Shown: positions 45,973-54,557, counted from the stretch's first letter. The stretch: 64,000 bases of DNA from Pseudoalteromonas galatheae (GCF_005886105.2 NZ_PNCO02000001.1:2043001-2107000); one strand, 5' to 3'. Notes: a model not told the origin generated them from the sequence alone. Translations and numbers: made by a program.

Positions 45973-46229
45973 TAACATTTTATTCGTGCGCATGCGCGTT
46001 TACCTCGTTGGACCAATGAAAACGCGCACAGTTAACTATCAGTATGCAAAGAACTTATCAGCATTCTGCTAAATATACCATCTGGAAAAATGCGCATGCG
46101 CGTTTCCCAAACCTATTATCTCAAATCAAAAAAAATAACCTATTGATAAAAGTAACATTTTTTATTTATTCATACGTAAACGCGCAAAATTTTTTTCATT
46201 ATTTTCCTTGATATCCGAGAACTTCAGAT
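45973..46229. other. attI and promoter region of the integron, copy B
   Basis: 257 bases between the first cassette and intI, in the standard integron position with cassettes reading away from intI. Contains two GCGCATGCGCG palindromes about 108 bases apart, possibly integrase sites. The cassette junction is the G/TT step at 45975/45976. A near-identical copy lies at 42930-43188. Confidence 0.75.
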
Positions 46230-46233
46230 AACA

Positions 46234-46249
46234 CTGTATATGTACACAG
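46234..46249. promoter_or_regulatory. LexA box upstream of intI
   Basis: CTGTATATGTACACAG has the CTGT-N8-ACAG form of the gammaproteobacterial LexA site. It is 23 bases before the intI ATG, matching the known SOS control of integron integrases. Confidence 0.78.
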
Positions 46250-46271
46250 CCACATAAGGTAAGCAGTTATC

Positions 46272-46523
46272 ATGAGTCTAAAAAGCCCATTTCTGAAAGG
46301 TCTTCAGGAAGAAATGTGTATACGTGGTTACAGCATTAGTACAGAAAAAACCTACCTATATTGGATTAAGGGATTCATTAACTTTTACCACAAGCGTCAC
46401 CCTGAGACAATGGGAACGGAAGAGGTTACACAATTTTTAGTCTTCCTTGCCAACAAACGAAATGTGGCTATCAACACACAAAAAATTGCACTTAACGCGT
46501 TAGCCTACTTGAGAGGAAAATAA
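46272..46523 (+). pseudogene. intI: Integron integrase IntI, truncated after the core-binding domain
   Basis: 83 codons corresponding to the N-terminal SAM-like domain of IntI: KSPFLKGLQEEMCIRGYS, STEKTYLYWIKGFINFYHKRHP and NTQKIALNALAYL follow chromosomal integron integrases closely. After residue 83 a stop occurs and none of the catalytic domain (the R-H-R-Y residues) follows in any frame downstream, so the gene is inactive. The divergent cassettes, attI and LexA box confirm the identity. The AAGG upstream is distant, so the ribosome site is weak. Confidence 0.88.
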
Positions 46524-46534
46524 GGAGAAAATAA

Positions 46535-46624
46535 GTGACATATATGGACGTTCGCTCTGAATGGGAAAAACTAAACGTAAACAACTCAAAAGCATTAAAA
46601 AATCTATATTTTTCAATACATTAG
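46535..46624 (+). CDS. Possible 29-codon reading frame after intI remnant
   Basis: Begins GTG (or ATG 46544) after GGAG AAAATAA and encodes a short basic peptide (MDVRSEWEKLNVNNSKAL...). It may be a fragment of a lost cassette gene. No family is recognised, and it may not be expressed. Confidence 0.2.
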   Translation: MTYMDVRSEWEKLNVNNSKALKNLYFSIH

Positions 46625-46680
46625 AAGATAGTTGTAAAAAGGCGATATCTGAAGGTTAGAAACTTTATATAAGTAAAAAC

Positions 46681-46725
46681 ACAGCAAACCAAGGTGCTCG
46701 CACAAGTGGTTTTGAGGCGTTGCGC
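46681..46725. other. Possible decayed attC
   Basis: AAACC..GTGC / GCAC..GGTTT forms a bulged stem, followed by TTTGAGGCGTTGCGC, which resembles the L'-R' end of attC sites (compare AACGAGGCGTTAGCA at the intact one). The left core does not complement the right core. Confidence 0.3.
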
Positions 46726-46777
46726 TATGTTCAAATACAAAACACGACGCAACAATTATACAAATCTGTAGTTGGTT

Positions 46778-47065
46778 TTAAGATTTGCTCTCGCATTTTA
46801 TCGTCTCTTCCCCAAGACGATAGGCATTATTTGCCAGCACATAAGTTCCCGAAATAATAGCAGTAGTAGGAACGAGTATCGGCGTTAATATAATTCCACT
46901 CACGGAATAATACGTATTGGTTTCGTCTGCAACATCGACTATCTTTAGGGTTTTTCTATCCGATGAAATCTCGCACTTGTTGGTGTGAGCGGTATCTTGA
47001 ACTGGCATCACTACACAAGCGCTGAGTGAGATTACCGGTAACATAATCAATAAATTTAATTTCAT
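46778..47065 (-). CDS. Small lipoprotein, unknown function
   Basis: 95 residues from ATG 47065, six bases after AAGGA. Type II signal peptide with lipobox LSAC (Cys17), then a short acidic region and a hydrophobic segment (IILTPILVPTTAIISGTYVLA, about 57-77) that may be a second membrane anchor. One further pair of cysteines (31 and 91 approximately). Not recognised. It follows the small membrane protein gene at 47111 on the same strand (45 bp gap). Confidence 0.6.
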   Translation of the reverse strand: MKLNLLIMLPVISLSACVVMPVQDTAHTNKCEISSDRKTLKIVDVADETNTYYSVSGIILTPILVPTTAIISGTYVLANNAYRLGEETIKCESKS

Positions 47066-47110
47066 CACTTTTCCTTGAATTTGGGTTGCAATACTCTTGT
47101 GACGTAAGTC

Positions 47111-47338
47111 TTAAATATTACCTTCCTCTATAGATTCCCTGTACTTACGCTTAAAGTACTTCAAACTGGCATTGATCTCTTTAATTTCCATCCTTGATTC
47201 CACCGCTAAATCTCTCATTTCTTTGACTCGCTTTGAAATAAGGTAAATAAAGAGGGGAATTGGTATACATAAAAAAATAAAACCTATGTAAACAAGCGCA
47301 CTTATGACGCTGATACTACTCCACATTACTTCCATCAT
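47111..47338 (-). CDS. Small single-helix membrane protein
   Basis: 75 residues with AAGGAG six bases before the ATG. One long membrane helix (~8-36, IGFIFLCIPIPLFIYLI) and a charged cytoplasmic tail of coiled-coil type (KRVKEMRDLAVESRMEIKEIN). Not recognised. Probably co-transcribed with the lipoprotein gene downstream. Confidence 0.55.
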   Translation of the reverse strand: MMEVMWSSISVISALVYIGFIFLCIPIPLFIYLISKRVKEMRDLAVESRMEIKEINASLKYFKRKYRESIEEGNI

Positions 47339-47377
47339 ATAATTCTCCTTGAAATTTCCTATGTATTATTTATGTAA

Positions 47378-47545
47378 AGCTGGCAAAAATACGTAAATAA
47401 AGTTACTCCTTTCAACGCCATAAAACTAGCTTTATATGACCTGCGTCTACAAATTTTGGAGAATTATGAAACGGAAGTATTAGGTAATGGCACTACTTGG
47501 GTCAAGGTGATGAAAAACATGCGACCTTCAAAATGGTATAAATAA
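47378..47545 (+). pseudogene. Possible gene 3' remnant
   Basis: A 55-codon open stretch without a usable start codon until near its end. Its translation (KLALYDLRLQILENYETEV, then TTWVKVMKNMRPSKWYK) looks protein-like and ends at a normal stop. It may be the tail of a gene lost when the integron boundary formed. No family recognised. Confidence 0.3.
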
Positions 47546-47602
47546 GTCCGAGGTAGCTCACTTAAAATGAAGCACCCCATACCAATAAGTCGAACCGAAA
47601 TT

Positions 47603-48781
47603 TTAAGATTTACCGAGGTTTTTTTCGTAGACTTTAAGTGCGTGTTCTAAATCTTCTATCAAGTCTTCTACGTCTTCAAGACCAATGTGAAGGCGGATCA
47701 CGGGGCCCAATGCCCAACCTGTGGTTGATCGCAAATGCTCCATGGTTTTATTAGCTGTAACTAAACTTTCATAGCCGCCCCATGAGAAACCCATTTTAAA
47801 ATGGGATAAGGCATCTAAGAAGCGGTTAATCGCCTTTTGGCTACCTTCTTTCATTACGATTGAAAATAAACCATTACTACCATCAAAGTCTCGCTTGAAG
47901 AATTCATGGCCTGGGCAAGTCTCAAAAGCGGGATGTCTAACGTGGTCCACGAGCGGATGCGTTTCGAGCCATTTCGCCACTGTCATTGCCGACAGCTCGT
48001 GCTGTTTTAACCTTGCAGGCATAGTACGTAACCCACGTAGTGCTAAATAGGCATCATCTGCAGAGGTACATTGACCAAGTAAATACGAGTGCTCTCTAAG
48101 CTCAGGCCAATAGCGCTCATTTGCAACGGCAACCCCCATCATGACATCCGAATGCCCAACAATATACTTGGTTGCGGCTTGAATGCTGATATCAACACCA
48201 TGATCGAGCGGACGAAACTGCCAGCCATTACCCCACGTATTATCAAGCATAGTGATAACGCCACGGCGCTTTGCAACTTCAACCATCGCTGGCACGTCTT
48301 GAACTTCCATGGTGATTGAACCTGGAGACTCTAAGAACAACACTTTGGTATTGTCTTGAATTAACGCGTCAATACCAGCGCCAACCATAGGGTCATAATA
48401 AGTGGTTTCGATACCATAACCTTTTAACAACTTATCGCACAAATCTCTGGTTGGTTCATAGGCAGTATCCACCATCAGCAGGTGATCGCCTGCTTTTAAA
48501 AATGACAGTAGTGACTGTGCGATAGCAGCAGCACCAGACGGATATAAGGCGCAACCCGCACCATTTTCAAGCTCAGTAATGGCATCTTGCAAGGCGAAAT
48601 GGGTATTGGTGCCACGGCGGCCGTAAAACAGGGTGCGATGTCCACGGCCTTTTATCGCTTCTTGCATTTCGGCAACACTCTCAAAAACTACGGTAGAGGC
48701 GCGCTGAACAACTGGGTTTACTACCCCTTTGGTATATTCTGCTTTTCTTCCAGCAGCAACGATTTTAGTATGCTTTTTCAT
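47603..48781 (-). CDS. metC: Cystathionine beta-lyase
   Basis: 392 residues of the Cys/Met-metabolism PLP family. Converts cystathionine to homocysteine, pyruvate and ammonia in methionine synthesis. YGRRGTNTHFALQDAITELE with LYPSGAAAIAQSLL forms the cofactor region; the PLP lysine is in SIQAATKYIVGHSDVMMG; MLDNTWGNGW carries the PLP-binding Asp. The MetC-type Trp-Gly-Gly-Tyr-Glu-Ser segment (SWGGYESLV) is near the C terminus. It starts two bases after nudC and is the second gene of that unit. Confidence 0.93.
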   Translation of the reverse strand: MKKHTKIVAAGRKAEYTKGVVNPVVQRASTVVFESVAEMQEAIKGRGHRTLFYGRRGTNTHFALQDAITELENGAGCALYPSGAAAIAQSLLSFLKAGDHLLMVDTAYEPTRDLCDKLLKGYGIETTYYDPMVGAGIDALIQDNTKVLFLESPGSITMEVQDVPAMVEVAKRRGVITMLDNTWGNGWQFRPLDHGVDISIQAATKYIVGHSDVMMGVAVANERYWPELREHSYLLGQCTSADDAYLALRGLRTMPARLKQHELSAMTVAKWLETHPLVDHVRHPAFETCPGHEFFKRDFDGSNGLFSIVMKEGSQKAINRFLDALSHFKMGFSWGGYESLVTANKTMEHLRSTTGWALGPVIRLHIGLEDVEDLIEDLEHALKVYEKNLGKS

Positions 48782-48783
48782 AA

Positions 48784-49704
48784 TTACTCTTCTGATTGTG
48801 CACGCCAGTATTCAACTAAATATCTGGAGATAGAGTCTTCTCTGGTGAGTTTATAGCCGGGCTTTGTATCACCCCACTCTGAAAATGTATTAAGCTCCGC
48901 CCGTGAAAACCATTTAGCTTGCTCAAGCTCATCTTGCTCGACAAAAATCTCTGTGGTTTTCGCCTTCGCGATAAACCCAAGCATAAGTGAAGACGGGAAC
49001 GGCCAAGGCTGTGAGGCAATATAAGTGGCGTCGTATGCTTCAACCCCCGCCTCTTCCATCACTTCCCTTATCACGGCTTGCTCTAACGTCTCGCCGGGGT
49101 CAACAAACCCAGCCAGCGTCGAAAATACACCTTCTGGCCAAACAGCCTGACGGCCCAACAAACAGCGTTCAACGCCATCAGGGAAAACATGAGTGACAAG
49201 CATGATAACGGCGGGATCTGTACGTGGAAACGTCATATGGCGGCATTCAGGGTTAACACAACGTCTTGCATGACCTGCTTCAACCATTTTATTGGGTTGC
49301 CCACAACGCCCGCAAAAACAATGGGTTTTATGCCAGTAACATAAGCCTCGTGCAAGCACACCAATTGAGCCCTGTTGCTTTGGTAAGTTACGACCCACTT
49401 GGCGCATATCGATAAATTCTGATTCGGAGTCAATAAAAGAAAGCTTTTCTTGTTGTTTGGAGACATCAAGCGCAAAATAGCTGTGCGCTTCGTCACGACC
49501 TAAGAATATCGCGTCTTGAAGTGCTAAATCAGCGACTTCTGTGCGAGAAAGATAGTGTAATTCATTATCTCGGGCATGCACTAAATTAGCGTCGTCTTGA
49601 ATTAATAACCAGCGACTGTTGTCACCCATTTGAGATAATAACCAGTTTTGATCTTTTCTTTCGTTAGATGCTCTGTCCAACGTCATTTGAGTGTAATACA
49701 GCAA
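48784..49704 (-). CDS. nudC: NAD(+) diphosphatase / NADH pyrophosphatase
   Basis: About 306 residues if the TTG at 49704 is used (after AAGGGATAGGGGC), or 300 from ATG 49686, which has no ribosome site. The longer frame runs into the nagB terminator. A zinc ribbon (CGRCGQ ... CVNPEC) precedes the Nudix box GFVDPGETLEQAVIREVMEEAGV (residues ~195-217) and the NudC array SQPWPFPSSLM. The enzyme cleaves NAD(H) and also removes NAD caps from RNA in other bacteria. Operon with metC. Confidence 0.92.
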   Translation of the reverse strand: MLYYTQMTLDRASNERKDQNWLLSQMGDNSRWLLIQDDANLVHARDNELHYLSRTEVADLALQDAIFLGRDEAHSYFALDVSKQQEKLSFIDSESEFIDMRQVGRNLPKQQGSIGVLARGLCYWHKTHCFCGRCGQPNKMVEAGHARRCVNPECRHMTFPRTDPAVIMLVTHVFPDGVERCLLGRQAVWPEGVFSTLAGFVDPGETLEQAVIREVMEEAGVEAYDATYIASQPWPFPSSLMLGFIAKAKTTEIFVEQDELEQAKWFSRAELNTFSEWGDTKPGYKLTREDSISRYLVEYWRAQSEE

Positions 49705-49783
49705 GCCCCTATCCCTTCGTGTTTTGGAACAATTTATCCACCTCGGCGAGACCTTAAAGCTACCATAGCACAAAGGTACAGGC

Positions 49784-49810
49784 AAAAAAAAAGCCCATAA
49801 ATGGGCTTTT
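49784..49810 (-). terminator. Intrinsic terminator of nagB
   Basis: Stem AAAAGCCCAT / ATGGGCTTTT with a two-base loop and a long T run on the minus strand, 24 bases after nagB. Confidence 0.88.
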
Positions 49811-49833
49811 GAAAACTACAGTGTGATTTCACA

Positions 49834-50628
49834 CTACAGAGAGGCAAGATAGTCCAACAGCTTTTGATTTTCGTTTTCAATATGCTTATAGAATTCAATA
49901 TCTTTTAGCTTAGATGCCGCAGCTTCATCGATGACGATTACAGCATCACGATGCATTTGTAGTGCCGAAGCCGGACACGCTGCCGTTAACGGGCCTTCCA
50001 CCATAGCAACAACGGCATCAGCTTTATTTTCACCAGTCGCTAATAACACGACTTTTTTAGCATCTAAAATCGTGCCAATACCCATAGTGATTGACAAGTG
50101 AGGTTGGTACTCATCTGCTTTAAAAAAACGGGCGTTATCATCAATCGTCGCTTTCGTTAGGGTTTTAACCCGAGTGCGTGACGTTAAGCCTGAAGACGGC
50201 TCGTTAAAGCCAATATGGCCATTTCTGCCAATACCTAACAGTTGTACATCAATACCACCAGCCGATTTAATACGCGCTTCATATTCGCCGCACGCCGTAA
50301 TTGGATTTTTTGCATCCCCCGGCGGTACGTGCGTGTTACTTTTATCAATGTTGATATGGTCAAACAGCTGCTGCTGCATAAAGTAACGATAACTTTGTGG
50401 GTGCGAGCCATCTAAGCCTAAATATTCATCTAGGTTAAAGCTGGTAACTTCAGCAAAACTGATTTCGTTCGCTTGGTTACGCTTAATTAATTCTTGATAC
50501 AAAGCGACCGGTGTTGAACCCGTCGCTAATCCCAACACAGAGTTAGCTTTACGCTTTAATTGCGTTGTAAAAATGTCTGCACCATATGCTGCCACTTCGG
50601 CAGCGTCTTTTAAAATGACTACTTGCAT
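49834..50628 (-). CDS. nagB: Glucosamine-6-phosphate deaminase
   Basis: 264 residues from ATG 50628; the frame extends to a TTG at 50640. Converts glucosamine-6-phosphate to fructose-6-phosphate and ammonia, the last step of GlcNAc use. Motifs: [16 protein letters not shown] phosphate loop, [11 protein letters not shown] with catalytic Asp, the [13 protein letters not shown] loop and [11 protein letters not shown] NagR-like operator lies 122 bases upstream. It is a single-gene unit between two terminators. Confidence 0.93.
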   Translation of the reverse strand: MQVVILKDAAEVAAYGADIFTTQLKRKANSVLGLATGSTPVALYQELIKRNQANEISFAEVTSFNLDEYLGLDGSHPQSYRYFMQQQLFDHINIDKSNTHVPPGDAKNPITACGEYEARIKSAGGIDVQLLGIGRNGHIGFNEPSSGLTSRTRVKTLTKATIDDNARFFKADEYQPHLSITMGIGTILDAKKVVLLATGENKADAVVAMVEGPLTAACPASALQMHRDAVIVIDEAAASKLKDIEFYKHIENENQKLLDYLASL

Positions 50629-50749
50629 ACGATTAACCAAATGTTGAGATGATTAGAATAAAATGGGATCTGAGCCTTGCCTCGCGTGCAATCAAAGCAA
50701 GGTCAGATCGAACCTAATTGGGATACACAACATTAGGTTATTACCATTA

Positions 50750-50763
50750 TGACAACGCTGTCA
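50750..50763. promoter_or_regulatory. NagR-like operator upstream of nagB
   Basis: TGACAACGCTGTCA, a TGACA-RCGY-TGTCA palindrome. The same type of site stands before nagK, at 54413. It fits the LacI-family NagR sites described for GlcNAc genes in Alteromonadales. Confidence 0.75.
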
Positions 50764-50845
50764 TTATTATCAGAAATAATTCGCTTGTAAAGCAAAAGTG
50801 AAAAAAAAATATGGATATTTTTTACTCTATGCAATCGAAAGATGT

Positions 50846-50872
50846 TAAAAAGCCCAAAACGGTGGGCTTTTT
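50846..50872 (-). terminator. Intrinsic terminator of nagX
   Basis: AAAAAGCCC / GGGCTTTTT with a seven-base loop, symmetrical T runs, 20 bases past the nagX stop. Confidence 0.88.
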
Positions 50873-50891
50873 GGAAGAAGGCTTGTGATTA

Positions 50892-52025
50892 TTATACACT
50901 TACAAAAATACGGCGTTTATACATCCAATGCAGCACTAAAAGCTGTACCGCCAGTAGCGCAAAAACAGCAATTAATGGTTGCCACGCAATTGGCACTGAG
51001 GCGATCACGCCACCGAATACGCTTTTACTAATAAAGGTCCAATTCACTAAGCTTGATGCTAAATAAATAATAATGGAGTTAGCCCCAATAATAACAAATG
51101 GATACGCCCAACGCTGAAAACTCAGTACATCTACTATCGCGTAAAATACCGCAAGTAGAATTGCGCTCCAGCCAACGGTTACTAGCACAAATGAGCTTGT
51201 CCACAGTTCTTTATTAACTGGAAATTGCATGTCCCAAAGCCAACCTAGTGCTAAGACGAGTACACCTGAGGCTGCCAAAATACCAACGGTTTTCCACTCT
51301 CCTTGCGTTTGTGCATTGGCAATCGCACGACCAGCAAATACACCTGCGATAGCGTTTACAATGGCAGGTAAGCTTGACAGCACACCTTCTGGGTCAACCG
51401 GACGGTTTTGATAACTGATCCCTGGTAGAAAATACGTATCAATAAACGCATTCCAACTACCAACACCATTTGCACTTAAGTCCCCCGCTTGCCCACCAGG
51501 AACCGGGATAAAGCAAAGCAGTAACCAATAAAATAACAATATGCCTAAACCCGCATAGGCTAAGGTTCGCAAGCTGGTATGCCAAACCAGTAAAGCACAA
51601 AAGAACCAAGCAAACGCGATACGACCTAATACACTGGCGTAGCGAATACCGTCAGGATCCATTGGGATCCCAGTTCCCCAACCATGGTTGTATAACACGC
51701 CAAAAGCACACAGTAACAAAAGGCGCTTCAGTGCTTTGAGATAAAACGGTTTACGTTCATTAAAGGGCAGATGGTCGATACGTTTAGGTGACAAGCCCAT
51801 CGCCACACCCGATAAAAAGATAAATAGTGGAAAGATAAGATCATAAAAAGTGAAGCCATGCCAAGGGCTGTGCAGCGTGTGCGCTTCGAACGCCTTCCAC
51901 CCTTGCCACCCAGTTAGTACAAACAGTGCCGCAAAAATAGACTGGCCACCTAAGATCCAGAACATATCCATGCCGCGTAAGGCATCTAAAGACGCAAGTC
52001 GCTTTGGCTTATTATTCGTTGTCAT
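50892..52025 (-). CDS. nagX: NagX-type membrane protein (HGSNAT/DUF5009-like acyltransferase)
   Basis: 377 residues, about ten membrane helices. The opening KRLASLDALRGMDMFWILGG and HSPWHGFTFYDLIFPLFIFLSGVAMGLS with the conserved His of the heparan-alpha-glucosaminide N-acetyltransferase family identify NagX. It is thought to acetylate glucosamine-containing sugars or assist amino-sugar uptake at the inner membrane; the reaction is not settled. It sits among nagB, nagA and nagK and probably belongs to the same regulon, although I found no NagR site directly upstream. Confidence 0.85.
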   Translation of the reverse strand: MTTNNKPKRLASLDALRGMDMFWILGGQSIFAALFVLTGWQGWKAFEAHTLHSPWHGFTFYDLIFPLFIFLSGVAMGLSPKRIDHLPFNERKPFYLKALKRLLLLCAFGVLYNHGWGTGIPMDPDGIRYASVLGRIAFAWFFCALLVWHTSLRTLAYAGLGILLFYWLLLCFIPVPGGQAGDLSANGVGSWNAFIDTYFLPGISYQNRPVDPEGVLSSLPAIVNAIAGVFAGRAIANAQTQGEWKTVGILAASGVLVLALGWLWDMQFPVNKELWTSSFVLVTVGWSAILLAVFYAIVDVLSFQRWAYPFVIIGANSIIIYLASSLVNWTFISKSVFGGVIASVPIAWQPLIAVFALLAVQLLVLHWMYKRRIFVSV

Positions 52026-52202
52026 TGTTATTTATCCACGTGAAAACATTTACTATGGAGCGCTCAATCACGCAAATCCATTTGCCTCAAGGTGAGTTTT
52101 GATGCGCGTTGCAATCGCGACTGCATCATTACGCACACTACTCTAACTTCCTGAGTTGTCGATCCACCAATGCTTAACCAAATACCGGTTAAGCTAAAAA
52201 AA

Positions 52203-52234
52203 CAAAGCCCCGCGGTACTGCTGCGGGGTTTTAT
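52203..52234 (-). terminator. Intrinsic terminator of nagKA
   Basis: ACCCCGC / GCGGGGCTTTG on the minus strand with an eight-base loop and TTTTTTT after it, 50 bases past nagA. Confidence 0.8.
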
Positions 52235-52283
52235 CAGGGAAACTTAAACGGCCATTTCGGCCCACTATTCAATTGCAAATCAG

Positions 52284-53408
52284 TTATAACAACTGACCAC
52301 CAATATAGGTTTGCTTCACAATCAAATCGCTGTCGAGCACCACGAAATCAGCATCAGCACCCGATCTTAGATGCCCCTTTTGGGACAAGCCAAGATATTG
52401 CGCAGGGTAAAGAGAGGCCATGCGCAAACTCTCCGCTAGACTCACGTTAAGCGTATTGACGGTATTTCGCACCGCACTTGCCATATCCAATACACTGCCA
52501 GCAAGCTCACCGGTTGTTGAATTTAATCGATCACCGGTACGAATAACTTTTCTGCCATCAAAAAAGTCAAACTCCGTATCATCTGTCCCAACTGGAGGCA
52601 TGGCATCCGTCACTAGCATCATTTTGCCACGCTGCTTAGTACGAATCGCAAGCTGCGCCGACAATGGGTGAACGTGATGACCATCAACAATCAAACCACA
52701 CCAGCTATTGTCATTCCAAAGCGCGGCACCGACAACGCCCGGCTCACGGGAAGTAAACGCAGACATTGCATTAAATAGATGCGTAAAACCATCCACGCCA
52801 ACGTTTAGTGCAGCGTTAGCGGTGTCATAGTCCGCGTTTGAATGACCGATACACACTTTTACGCCCAATGAAATCAAGCGTTCGATATCACTAAGTGGCA
52901 CGGTTTCAGGTGCTAAAGTCACCATTTTGATGCCTAAATCTTGACGCGCGTAAACCGCAAATTCTTGCTCTGAAATTGGTCTGATGAACTTTTCGCTATG
53001 CGTACCCTTTTTAGGATGAGATAAGTGTGGACCTTCAAAGTGGATCCCAAGCACTCCGGGCTGATTAGTAGCAATCGCTTCTGCTGTTGCGTCTGCCGCT
53101 TGTTGCATCACTTCAATCTTGTCAGTAATAAGGGTTGGCATTAATCCCGTGGAACCAAATTGGCCATGTGCTCTAACCATAGTCGCCAAGCATGCCGTCG
53201 ATTGCTCGGCGTTAAAAAATGCACCGCCACCACCATTAACTTGAACGTCAATAAAGCCTGGAACAACCAACCCTGAAAGTTTCCTAACATTGGTTACTTG
53301 CGACTCAGTTACATAACGAATTTGACCGTTCTTTACCTCGAAAAAAACGTTATTTTTAAAACATTCACCATCAAAAAACTCTGGAGCAAAATAACATTGA
53401 GTTGTCAT
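52284..53408 (-). CDS. nagA: N-acetylglucosamine-6-phosphate deacetylase
   Basis: 374 residues of the amidohydrolase superfamily. Converts GlcNAc-6-phosphate to glucosamine-6-phosphate and acetate. Features: GLVVPGFIDVQVNGGGGAF, HFEGPHLS with the metal-binding Glu, CIGHSNADYDTA and GVDGFTHLFNAM with metal His residues, MLVTDAMPPVGT with the catalytic Asp. The start overlaps the nagK stop by one base (TAATG), so translation is coupled. AAGG lies eight bases before the ATG. Confidence 0.93.
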   Translation of the reverse strand: MTTQCYFAPEFFDGECFKNNVFFEVKNGQIRYVTESQVTNVRKLSGLVVPGFIDVQVNGGGGAFFNAEQSTACLATMVRAHGQFGSTGLMPTLITDKIEVMQQAADATAEAIATNQPGVLGIHFEGPHLSHPKKGTHSEKFIRPISEQEFAVYARQDLGIKMVTLAPETVPLSDIERLISLGVKVCIGHSNADYDTANAALNVGVDGFTHLFNAMSAFTSREPGVVGAALWNDNSWCGLIVDGHHVHPLSAQLAIRTKQRGKMMLVTDAMPPVGTDDTEFDFFDGRKVIRTGDRLNSTTGELAGSVLDMASAVRNTVNTLNVSLAESLRMASLYPAQYLGLSQKGHLRSGADADFVVLDSDLIVKQTYIGGQLL

Positions 53409-54319
53409 TAGTTCGCCTTTTTAAATTCTTGACCTGCACTTTGAATAGCAAAGTAAATAGCCCCCATTTCAGGAGGTTGCTTTGGTAATTGGACTTGCTT
53501 TGCAACGTCTGGGTCGAGCCAAGGTTGTAGCGGCTCGGATAATCCGCCGATCATAGAGAGTCTAGGCGGGTTTAATTCAAGTAAACGCTGCGCTAACCGA
53601 CTGATATATTCCGCACCTGACTTCACAATTGAGAGGGCAACTTCATCATTTAGCTTTGCTTGCTCTAATACATAACGAGCCAGCTTTGCATAGCCGCTAG
53701 ACGGCTGCCCCGCCATTTGCTCTGCAATACCCATTGCCCCTTTCGCACTGAAATGCTCTAGCAATACTCGGCTCAATGACGTTTTTTCGCCAAGGCCATC
53801 GAGATCGAGTAACGCAGCTTTTACCGCCTCTAATCCCATCCAAGCGCCACTGCCCATATCACCTTGCGCAAAACCATGACCACCATAGTTCACTGTTTTA
53901 CCATCAACTAACGCAAAACCACAGGAACCGGTGCCCGTAATAATCACGGCACCATCGCTACCTTCATGAGCACCAATACACGCGGTGTGTAGGTCTGTGG
54001 TAAGGAACATTTGTTTAAAGGGATGTTCCCACTGCATGATTTTGTCATAGAGCGCGGGTAAGTTAACACCTGCAAGGCCAAGACCTGCATTTAGCTCATG
54101 TACTTGTTCAACACGAAGACCCGCGTCTTGTAACGCCATTTGTGTCGACACCATGATAGATTCAAGCGTGCGCTCTAGACCATGTAGGGGATTCGCAGGA
54201 CCGCCTAGACCCGTACCCAAAACGCCATGTTGAAGAGAATAAATTGTAGCGCGGCATTTTGTTCCACCACCATCGACGCCGATGTATAGTTGGTCTTGGT
54301 TAACCTGTTTAGCCATCAT
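53408..54319 (-). CDS. nagK: N-acetylglucosamine kinase, BadF/BcrA type
   Basis: About 303 residues from ATG 54319, with AGGGG seven bases upstream; the frame extends to 54388 without support. Phosphorylates GlcNAc at O6 with ATP. Actin-like fold motifs: YIGVDGGGTKCRATIY (phosphate 1), VIITGTGSCGFAL (phosphate 2) and GDMGSGAWMGLEAVKAAL. It is first in the nagK-nagA operon, with a NagR-like site 94 bases upstream. The pathway NagK, NagA, NagB turns GlcNAc into fructose-6-phosphate. Confidence 0.9.
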   Translation of the reverse strand: MMAKQVNQDQLYIGVDGGGTKCRATIYSLQHGVLGTGLGGPANPLHGLERTLESIMVSTQMALQDAGLRVEQVHELNAGLGLAGVNLPALYDKIMQWEHPFKQMFLTTDLHTACIGAHEGSDGAVIITGTGSCGFALVDGKTVNYGGHGFAQGDMGSGAWMGLEAVKAALLDLDGLGEKTSLSRVLLEHFSAKGAMGIAEQMAGQPSSGYAKLARYVLEQAKLNDEVALSIVKSGAEYISRLAQRLLELNPPRLSMIGGLSEPLQPWLDPDVAKQVQLPKQPPEMGAIYFAIQSAGQEFKKAN

Positions 54320-54412
54320 GTAAAGACCCCTACTTTGTTCTGGATTAGACCGCGTTATTGTTTTCGTTGGACACGGTTTTTCATTCATGTTGAATTGATG
54401 TTACACAACAAA

Positions 54413-54426
54413 TGACAGCGTTGTCA
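54413..54426. promoter_or_regulatory. NagR-like operator upstream of nagK
   Basis: TGACAGCGTTGTCA, the complement-equivalent of the site before nagB. It stands 94 bases before the nagK start. Confidence 0.75.
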
Positions 54427-54557
54427 TTAAATTTTTCAAGAAATTTCTTCATTTTGAAAAAAACTAATATTGCATAGTTTGTGAGGATTGTCAGTGAAAA
54501 ATTGCAATAATCGTCAAATTACAAGGGCTAACAGAGATTAGGGATTGTTAGACACAT

